From assembly GCA_945643635.1 (NCBI GenBank), contig CALZFC010000297.1, positions 1 to 64,000 on the forward strand: 64,000 nucleotides of DNA, given 5' to 3'. Below are positions 55,553 through 64,000 of this stretch, piece by piece; position 1 is the first letter of the stretch; each line of letters starts with the position of its first letter. The position numbers and the translations under genes are program-made. The DNA is from Allodiplogaster sudhausi. Taxonomy: Eukaryota; Nematoda; Chromadorea; Rhabditida; Diplogasteridae. Under the pieces are notes generated by a model. The model ran no database searches, was not told the DNA's origin, and saw only the letters and a list, made by a program, of their open reading frames with translations.

Positions 55553-55978
55553 ATGTATGATCACTTCCATACGAATGTCTACATCTTCGCATGCCAGTTG
55601 GTATGATGGACGAATGACCGATTGGTAACGCAGGGACTTACGACGCAAGCGACCCAGGTTCGGATCCGGTCGGGATCCTGGACTTGTGATATTTCCACAG
55701 GTCAAGAACGAGGTGGAATGAATCCTGGACTTAGAAAAATAATGGAAAAAATTTCAACAGGACTTTCCGGACTTAGAAAAATAACCGGTGAAAATTTCAA
55801 CGGGAGTTCTGGACTTAGAAACATTTCGCTTGGTTAAGATCATCAGCACTATCATCATGTAGTCCAATTTGGCAATTCCTCTGGGATACTAAAAAAACTT
55901 GCAGCTCTCAATATTCTGAATCCTCCCTTTCAGTTGCTAATCGGCTCTGAGCTTGCGCCGACCAATTAATTCTAACTC
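55553..55978 (+). repeat. Polinton inverted-repeat fragment T1
   Basis: Matches 52,212-52,637: the outer part of the right inverted repeat plus about 140 bp of adjacent recombinase-gene sequence. Because it includes flank from beyond the Polinton end, it was copied from this locus after insertion. Confidence 0.9.
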
Positions 55979-55983
55979 CTCTC

Positions 55984-56397
55984 CTCCGTCGAAAGAATAC
56001 GTCTGATAAATCAGCTCTGTGTATGCGCTAAATCATAAAAAAATGAGCCTGTGGGTGGGGAAGAAGGTTCGGGGAGGGGGTCCTCCAATGATTAAACAAT
56101 GGGAAAAAGGATGGCTTGCTTGCCATTCTGAATGAATTGGGTGTGGGGAGATTGCTCCGAATAAAATGGGGGAAAGGGTCATGGAAAGTTCTAGGTCTAC
56201 GGACCGGGGAGTGGGCTTTGTTTGGGTGTAGTCGCCTTCTCTTCTCTTCCTACATTGACATGTGTCCATCCTTTCCGTCGGCGCCGCCCTTCCTTCCGCG
56301 TCCGATACCGCGTGTGTTTCCGCGGAGAGTTGTGCCGCGGCGCGAGCCTCCGCTGGCTCGCCCGGGCGGCGTGTTGCCGGCTCCGCCACTGGCGTGG
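55984..56397 (-). repeat. Duplicated terminal exon of the TPR-like gene, copy R2
   Basis: Same content as R1 but starting later (ctccgtcgaaag). Sits between the two Polinton-repeat fragments. Confidence 0.85.
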
Positions 56398-56559
56398 ATG
56401 TATGATCACTTCCATACGAATGTCTACATCTTCGCATGCCAGTTGGTATGATGGACGAATGACCGATTGGTAACGCAGGGACTTACGACGCAAGCGACCC
56501 AGGTTCGGATCCGGTCGGGATCCTGGACTTGTGATATTTCCACAGGTCAAGAACGAGGT
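56398..56559 (+). repeat. Polinton inverted-repeat fragment T2
   Basis: Matches 52,212-52,373, including the outermost tRNA-like module. Shorter version of T1 with the same left breakpoint. Confidence 0.9.
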
Positions 56560-56886
56560 GCATGAGAGGGAAATCACTCATTGGCAGATAGATATTTCAA
56601 TTTAAAAGACTAAAATGGGCTCCGTCGAAAGAATACGTCTGATAAATCAGCTCTGTGTATGCGCTAAATCATAAAAAAAATGAGCCTGTGGGTGGGGAAG
56701 AAGGTTCGGGGAGGGGGTCCTCCAATGATTAAACAATGGGAAAAAGGATGGCTTGCTTGCCATTCTGAATGAATTGGGTGTGGGGAGATTGCTCCGAATA
56801 AAATGGGGGAAAGGGTCATGGAAAGTTCTAGGTCTACGGACCGGGGAGTGGGCTTTGTTTGGGTGTAGTCGCCTTCTCTTCTCTTC

Positions 56887-57917
56887 CTACATTGACATGT
56901 GTCCATCCTTTCCGTCGGCGCCGCCCTTCCTTCCGCGTCCGATACCGCGTGTGTTTCCGCGGAGAGTTGTGCCGCGGCGCGAGCCTCCGCTGGCTCGCCC
57001 GGGCGGCGTGTTGCCGGCTCCGCCACTGGCGTGGCCTCCTAAAAGGAAAAGAATTATTCTTACAAACGCTTTTCCCCTTCTAAAGTTCTTTTCTCACAAT
57101 TTTAAGCACATTCTAAAGGCAGCATCATGTTTAAAAAAACACCTAGAATTCCCGTGAATCCTATATTAAATGGTTGCCAATGAATGAAGGACCAATCCTC
57201 ACTAAGTATCGAACCTAGGTCAGTCTACTCATTTGCCCCAGCGCTTAACCAATCAGCCAGCGTACCCGGATTGCCGCGTCTGGCACGACTCGTGCCTGGC
57301 ATCGATGAGTCAACGCCGCCGCGGAGTTGGTCGTTCATGACGTTCAGCATGCTGCGGCGCTGCACCGGCGGACGAGACTCGTTGCTGAAAAGTTAGCGGT
57401 TGAACTTTAAAAATTTATTTTTTTAATTAAAATATAATCTTAAATAAGAATTGTGTATGTTATATAGTAAAATGTTAAATCATAAACCAACATCTGCAAC
57501 AAAGGAGTGGGTGTAAAAAATTTTTAATCATAATATATTTCTTATACAAATTGAATAATTTATTTCAAAACTTAGCAAATTACCTCGATGATCGTTGCTC
57601 TTCGCCGTAGACTATTGGCTTGCATGGCCACTGGCGTTGTCCTCCTCCCCGCTGGGAGCCAACTCCGGCTTCTCCTCCTCCTGCGAGCACTCCTCCGCCC
57701 GTTCCGCCACCGACTCCCGAGTCGACTCCGACTTCGCTCTGTCTCCGTCGAGATGAGGAGTCAATGGCTCCGAGTTGCGCCGCCTCCTAACAAGTACTTT
57801 TAATTAATGTGTCAAAATTTGCAAAGTGAAAGCCAACTATTAAACACATATTTAAGATATCTTTTACAACAATATTTCGATAAGTCTCCAAGTAAAATAA
57901 ATAAAATACAACAATAG

Positions 57918-57963
<46 letters not shown>

Positions 57964-59920
57964 ATATATAATAATAAAAATAATAATAAACACATTCCTC
58001 TACCTTCTCAGGCGCACTGGCGGCGTCTCTGTCGTCTGCGTCTCCAGTCTCTCCTCCTCCTACTCCATCTTCCTCACTCTCCTCCGATTCCATTCCACTG
58101 CGGGCGTCGTCTCCGTTGTCATCCTCCACGTCGTGCATCTTTAATATCAAATACGAGATTAATTCATCGATCTCAAATTACAAATTACATTAGCTGCAAA
58201 TAAATTAGTAATCTATTAAAGTTAAATATATAAAATTAAATTAATTCATCAGCTTTCACTTATAAATAGCATTACCTCCAAATAAATTTCTGTTCTATGA
58301 GACGAAAGATAAGTAGGTATAGAAAAAGCATGCACAAATCACAATAAAACTCATGCATGATGAAATCCAGTCATCACTAATTACAAGGAATGATTAATGC
58401 CTCTTATCTCACCGTTTCCTCTTGCTCCTCCTCCTCTTCATCATCTTCATCTTCTTCGAGTTCGTCGTCATCTTCCAAGTCTCCGCCATCCCCATCAGAT
58501 TCCGAGTCCTTAACGAACAAAAATTTTTTTTTCTCAAACTGAAACACACGAATCAATTTATACGTTCTAATTCCCTTATACAATTGCTTTTAGTCACAAA
58601 CTAGACACCGACAATGGCAAAATAGTTATCAGCAACCTACCACCTCAATTTATGCAAATTTTTAAAAATCAATATAAAATCGCCGGAGGCCATTTAGGAA
58701 AAAGTGGAAATGGTTATCATCATTTCTCGACTTGGACTATCGATCTGGACATGTGCCATCAAAATCCGCCGGGTTATGCTTAGATTCCCTTGTTAGTTTA
58801 ATCGTAATTTATTCAATGAAGAGGCGGGTGACGAATTGGGCACCATCCATAGGTTAGCCAATAGGTTCCCTACCCTACAACTATAGGCACATACCGTAAC
58901 TAATAGGTGCCCTACCGTGGGTATATAGGAATCTTACCGTAGCTTAAAAAGCGCCATGCAGTAGCACCCATCGTATCCCGTAGGAACCCTACAGTACCAC
59001 CACTGATTCACAACCGTAACCCCGCCACGCCCCCCTTCCCCTAACCTGATCAGCTCCGCTGTCGATGATCTCGATGACATCCTCGTCCTCGTCCTCTTCG
59101 TCTCCTCCGTTGTTCTGCATGGCCGCTTGGTTGTCTCCTCTCTGCCCGTCCTCATCGACATCATCCAATTCTATGACGTCATCGTCTTCCAGCTCCACGC
59201 CTTAATGTGTAGTAAACTAGTTAATATATTTTTTTTATTTAATTTTTCTAAAAGAAACAATTCACTTTCCAACTGCCTCAGCAATTTTTTTAAAATTACC
59301 TCTAACATTTTTTAAGGAAAAAAGATTCAGTTTTTTAATGGGTAAGGAAATAATAAATTTAAAAAATCAAACCTGCATCTCGCGTATCCTCGCCCTCCGG
59401 GGCGCGCTCGCTGTTGCTGCAAAAATGACGTGGCATATTAACTCCAAAATGATTTTTTTTTCCTGTTTCTGCAAGGATTTCTATAACCTATATAAAAATT
59501 AATATATTTAGTAGAATGTTATAAATGATTAATTTAAAATAATAATAAAAAATATGAAAACAAAATAATCTCGCCTTATAGACTCATCAAGGGCATGGCG
59601 GAGTCGCTTGAAGTTCTCCGTGTAGCCCTCATTGTCAGAGAGGCTGCCAATGCTGGCAGGACGCTTGCGGGCGCCCGCGCCACTTCCTAGAAATATGAGT
59701 GAGAATCCTTCTTTCCTCGACCTTCTCTCCAAATTCACCCTTTGCTAAACTTGTTTTTTTTTCTTCTAAATAATACCTTTTTTTGTTTAATAGCTTTAAA
59801 AGTAAATAGTGCCAGGGGTCCTTTGCAAGATCAAGGAATAATTTTTTTATGTGCTATGAGATCTCCTTATCTAACAGCATAAATTGACTTGGGGAAAGAG
59901 TATCGATTTATCTCTCTCTC

Positions 59921-59963
<43 letters not shown>

Positions 59964-61679
59964 CTCTCTCTCTCTCCACTTTCTCTCGCACCTCCATGGC
60001 TGCTGCTGATTGGCTGCTTTCGCGTGTCGCGTGACTCCTCGTCTCCTCCACCGTCCACATTCTCGTCTTCTTCTTCCTCCTCCTCCTCTTCTTCTTCTTC
60101 CTTCACAGAGGGCAGTCGCTCCTCAATAATATTGTATACCTTCATAATCATTAATTATTTTAAATTATATCCTCTAATCATTTTAAAGCATCAAATTCCA
60201 ATGAAACAAGAGAGCCCATAATAGATTTGATTTTTTTCCTTCTTCTCGCCCTTAAATCTCTAATCTCGGAACCCCTTTCGGATGAATAGTTGAGAAGAAA
60301 AAGGTGCACTATGGAAACCTCCTCCGCCGCGGGGGTTGTCACGCGAGCCTCGTCGTCCTCAGAAGTAGAAGAAGCTGAGACGTCAGCTGCTTTCGGAGGG
60401 GGCGCGGCGGATCTGCAAGAAGTATTCGAAGTGAACACTAAGTAGACAAAAGTAACGAGGAAAAAAAGACCAAAAAAAACTCATCAATTTTTCTTTTTTT
60501 TTACTCATCCCATTTTATGAGTGAATGTAGGATGCGCTCAAAAGAATAATGCCCAACCCTACGCCACGAGTTACGACACCTGCCAAAGAGTGGAGAATGC
60601 GAGAGGGCAGAGAAGTTGTTCGAAATAGTTGTGGAAGGGGAGATCGCAACTTCCCCGGACGCAGCGAGCACCTCAAGAGATTAAGAGTTATCTACTAAAT
60701 AATAGTATCTCTACCATATTCTTCTACCCTCTCCCTAAATCTTAAAAGTCGACTGTCTTGGCAAATTTTCAGTCATCCTTCCTCGTTAAAAAACGTAAGT
60801 TCATGCGAAAGCTACATAAAATGGAACATATTAACCATATTTAACATAAATTTACTACTGTGTCCGCCGTCCCCTTACTCATCCTTCCTCGGGGGTTTAG
60901 AGCGCCCCATTTTGAGCTATGCCTCTCCCTACCGTATGCTTTCATTCTCTTCGAGACCTAACCTGATCATTGTTGACAGCAGAAGAGTCCGCTTCAGAAG
61001 TCGCTGCCATGGAAGGTGGTGCTGGCTGAGCTGAAGAAGAAGAAGAAGTTGTGGTGCTGAATCCGCTCGCTGTTGACTCTGTGGCTGGCGTCTGGGAAGT
61101 TGAAGATGGCTCAGCTGGGAGCATGGTGCGCAGCGGTGAGGACCTGTAAATAAGCGAGTTCTAACAAAACAGTAAACAAATAAACAAGCAGTTATAAGCA
61201 TGTAAAGTAGCAACTTTATGAATTCTGCGATCCTTCACAGTTATTCAACAAGGAGCGAAATGGAAAGCTGGTTTAATCACAACGAACTGCTCAGATTCTT
61301 TACATGAGAACAATGCTCAGAATTGCAAACATGAATCTAATCTCTAAATCTAACGTGAATGACGACGCTGGGCTCGACTGCTCTGTCGGGTGGATGGGGG
61401 AAGCTGGGGTCTTCGGAGTGGGGGTCCTCGGAGTGGGGGTCTCAGATGCTGCTGCTACTAGGGGTGTGGTGACCACTTGCTCGCGGGACACTCCTCGACC
61501 CTCGGCGGAAGCGGCGAGGATCGAGGCGAGGGTTTGGGGAGCGGAGGAGGACATGGAGGTGGCAGTTGCGAGGGAGGCAGCTGCAGGTTCCAGCTGGGCG
61601 ATTCGCTCCAGGAGGCGCTGAAGAAAAAAGAGAGACAGTGAAAGCAGGGGAGAGAAAGAGATAAAGAGAGAAAGTGAAA

Positions 61680-61710
<31 letters not shown>

Positions 61711-61986
61711 GAGGGTAGGAGTGAGATAGAGATAGAGAGAGTGAGAGAGAGAGATAGAGAGAGAGAGGGAGTGACATAAAGAGGAGATAGAGAGAGAGAG
61801 TCATCCTGGCCTGTTTTTCGCGGCTTGCAATCGAGATGTGTGCATTCTGGCGCTGCCCCAGTTCGACTAAAATACATCGTCTACTTTTTAATTTTTTTTT
61901 AAAATAAGGTTTAACTACTTCCACACAATGGGATTTTTTTAAATAATTAAGTTATTGATTATCCCAATCTATTTTCTTCCCCCCCA

Positions 61987-62027
<41 letters not shown>

Positions 62028-62707
62028 CTACGCCCTCTCCGCCTCCCAACTCTTTCTCTCTCCACCCACCCCTTTCTCTCTCCTCGCTCTCTTCTCTCTC
62101 TCTCTCACTCCCCCCCCCCCTCTCCACTGACCAAACTTCGCCTTGGCTTCCTCGGCTTCTCTCAGGGCGACAGCCAGCTGCTTCCTCATCTTCTCGTTCT
62201 CTTCCTGCAGCAGAATGTGCGCTAGCGTGGGTGGCGGATTGGAGAAGTTCGAACTCGACGACGCTGTCGCCGTCGAATTCTCCGCCTCCTCAAATCATAT
62301 TCCAATTTTTTTTTATTATAATTATAAAAAAAATTTTTATATTTATATTTTTTGCGTCAACTTGTTACTTTGTTACTGTTGAGAAAAAGCTGATTTATTT
62401 TACATTAAAACAAGGCACTTCTTTCGGCAGATCTGAAAAATTGCCAATTTCATTGCAAACAATAGTTTGTAATAGCGAAATATTAGCAACAGAGCGATGG
62501 AATTTTTTTATTTTTTATTTTATTCATGGACAATAGCGTATTTTGTGCAAGTAGGCAACCGTACGTCGTATCATCGTTCGTTTCCTATTTCCATTCTCTC
62601 ATCTCTCTAGTTCGCTCTCACTCTCTATCTCTCTCTCTGTCTCTTTCTCTCTCTCTTTCTCTCTCTCTGTCTCTTTCTCTCCTCTCTCCTCCCTCTCTCT
62701 GTCTCTT

Positions 62708-62738
<31 letters not shown>

Positions 62739-64000
62739 CCTCTTCCGGACCTGTGTCACGAGATTCTCGCCCGTGGTTGCTGCCGCTCCTGGTGCATTCT
62801 TGGCCTCTTCTAACTTCTTCTTGTACTGTAGAGCTAGTGTCTTGAGCTGAAACATATAAAGAATAAAACCAAACCATAAATGGACCTCAACTCTTTTTTT
62901 TCTAAATAACTAGTTCTTAAAAGATATTTATATTATACATTTTTAAAGAATATAACTTTTTTTTAAATATATTTTTCTCTTCAATCAATCAACAAGAAAG
63001 AAGAAGAAAAAACGAGAAAAAAAGCCTGTGAATTTTTGTCATTCGCCGCTTCCAGTTCCAGGGTCACCTTGTCGAGGTCTGTCCTGGAAATTAGAGCATA
63101 TTGGATGGAATAGAGGACAAACTCTATCATATACAATTTTCTCCCGCACGGAAAGGCTGGCTTACTGTAGCTTGGCCACGATCGCCTCCTTCTCCTGTTG
63201 CAGCGCTTCTCTCTCCGCCTGTGTTCGCGCGAGTTGTGCCCGCAGGTTTGTCTCGGTCTGCTGGCGAGCCGCTGCCACTTCATTCCTAGAACAAAGCACA
63301 GCATTTTTCTCGCCATTTTAAAACTCAATTTCAAAAGATATCATTCGTTTTCAAAGCAAATACTCTCACTGAAATTGCGCTAAATGGAGATACTGTGCGT
63401 TTTTCGACCTGCTCTACTTTATTAAAAAAATATATCAACAATAAAAAAGATTTTAAAGAAATTAATTAATTGTAAGTATCTTCAAAGTCAGAAATATGCC
63501 TCGTCTACTGATAAAATCTCCAAGTGTTGTCATATTATTATTAATGTATTGAATAAATAAATAAATAAGAAAACAAATTATTTTGAATGTAAAAAGAATG
63601 CAAAAAAGCACCTAGTCCTCTGCAACTCTGCGTCTCTCGCCGCGACTTCTCTCTGCAGCTGGTCCACTCTCGCCTTTCTCTGCTCCAGCTCTTGGCTCAA
63701 CTTGAGAGCGTCGTTGTTGACCGTGAAAAGTTGCTCCTTCAGCCGAGCTTCCGTGGCCACGTGCTCGATGCGCTAGAAAATTAATTTTAAACCACAAAAG
63801 TGGCGGGAAAAAGTACATTTAAATAGAAAACACACTATCGTTATTATTATATACAGGCTTTGTGTTCTATTTATGCGGTAAAAACTTTAGTTGACTACTT
63901 GTTCATTGTTACAGTGGAATCACCACATCAGTAATGCATCTGCTTATAACTACTTCTTGCTCTCTCTCTCTCTCTCTACTCTCTCTCTCTCTCTCTCTCT
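56887..64000 (-). CDS. TPR/Mlp-like nucleoporin gene, 3' part (5' end beyond window)
   Basis: Minus-strand exons near 63,605-63,775, 63,170-63,290, 63,025-63,085, 62,750-62,850, 62,140-62,290, 61,330-61,620, 60,963-61,145, 60,320-60,415, 59,995-60,150, 59,570-59,690, 59,380-59,415, 59,045-59,205, 58,413-58,510, 58,010-58,140, 57,585-57,790, 57,266-57,384 and 56,887-57,038. Coiled coil (LKLSQELEQRKARVDQLQRE, ALQYKKKLEEAK) gives way to Ser/Thr/Pro-rich, then very acidic segments, then an Arg/Gly-rich tail ending GKDGHMSM. The last exons join with matching phases and no stop, and that tail type fits the C-terminus of TPR. TPR/Mlp proteins form the nuclear-pore basket filaments and act in mRNA export and surveillance. 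This copy has exons missing from the plus-strand duplicate and no visible lesion, so it is probably the functional gene. Confidence 0.55.
57190..57280 (-). repeat. tRNA-like sequence in the last intron of the TPR-like gene
   Basis: Minus strand reads TGGCTGATTGGTTAAGCGCTG (A-box-like, near 57,240-57,262) and GGTTCGATACT (B-box-like, near 57,207-57,217). No clean cloverleaf. It overlaps the splice donor region at 57,262-57,266. Confidence 0.45.
57921..57969. repeat. (TA)n microsatellite
   Basis: TA dinucleotide run in an intron of the TPR-like gene. Confidence 0.9.
59912..59985 (-). repeat. (CT)n microsatellites of the TPR-like gene
   Basis: CT-rich tract next to an acidic exon. Further GA/CT tracts lie at 61,625-61,800, 61,990-62,125, 62,610-62,745 and 63,960-64,000, all intronic. 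Confidence 0.9.

Noticed and set aside
55271..55606. Plus-strand 111-aa ORF repeated three times
   Set aside because: Antisense to the Arg/Gly-rich terminal exon and its flank in the R repeats.

Overview
The window is eukaryotic nuclear DNA, most likely from a nematode. The reasons are short introns (about 45-60 nt) ending in TTTCAG/TTTTAG/TTACAG, a secreted protein with a dibasic (RHKR) site directly after its signal peptide, and a TTTCAG acceptor one base before the ATG of that gene, as in trans-spliced nematode genes. The species cannot be named from sequence alone.

Layout, left to right. (1) 1-15,772: a tandem array of about 1,954 bp units, eight complete plus a partial one, running off the left edge. 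Each unit has one minus-strand gene for a 286-aa secreted Gly/Val/Ala-rich protein and one tRNA-like sequence. Three of the eight genes share the same 1-bp frameshift. (2) 15,979-17,460: a decayed plus-strand copy of an element carrying tyrosine-recombinase-like and SET-domain exons, split by a solo LTR. (3) 17,776-24,401: a plus-strand pseudogene of a long coiled-coil protein with an acidic tail, resembling the nucleoporin TPR/Mlp. (4) 25,362-36,530: a minus-strand copy of the recombinase/SET element, interrupted by a deleted Ty3/gypsy-like retrotransposon (28,006-31,501, LTRs 3 mismatches apart, 4-bp CAAC target duplication) and by a fragment resembling a NeSL/R2-type non-LTR element. (5) 36,955-52,497: a 15.5-kb Polinton/Maverick with about 740-bp terminal inverted repeats. 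It carries protease, major and minor capsid proteins, chromodomain integrase, packaging ATPase and protein-primed DNA polymerase B. (6) 52,498-54,073: another recombinase fragment and an unknown ORF. (7) 55,079-57,038: three copies of the terminal exon of the TPR-like gene, alternating with pieces of the Polinton inverted repeat. (8) 56,887-64,000: a minus-strand TPR-like gene that looks intact and runs off the right edge.

The TPR-like pseudogene (+) and gene (-) are inverted duplicates that bracket about 32 kb of mobile DNA. The Polinton is decaying: the polymerase has one frameshift and one in-frame TGA, the major capsid gene is split, and the basic core-protein gene has an early stop. Integrase, ATPase, penton-like capsid and protease frames are open. 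The capsid module is AT-rich, nearly intron-free and packed with overlapping stop/start codons. The polymerase has about 20 short introns and more GC-rich exons.

The least expected items are the recombinase-SET element, the tRNA-like modules that build the Polinton inverted repeats, and a previously hidden two-exon 69-aa gene divergent from the polymerase. All family calls rest on motif recognition by eye; no database search was run.
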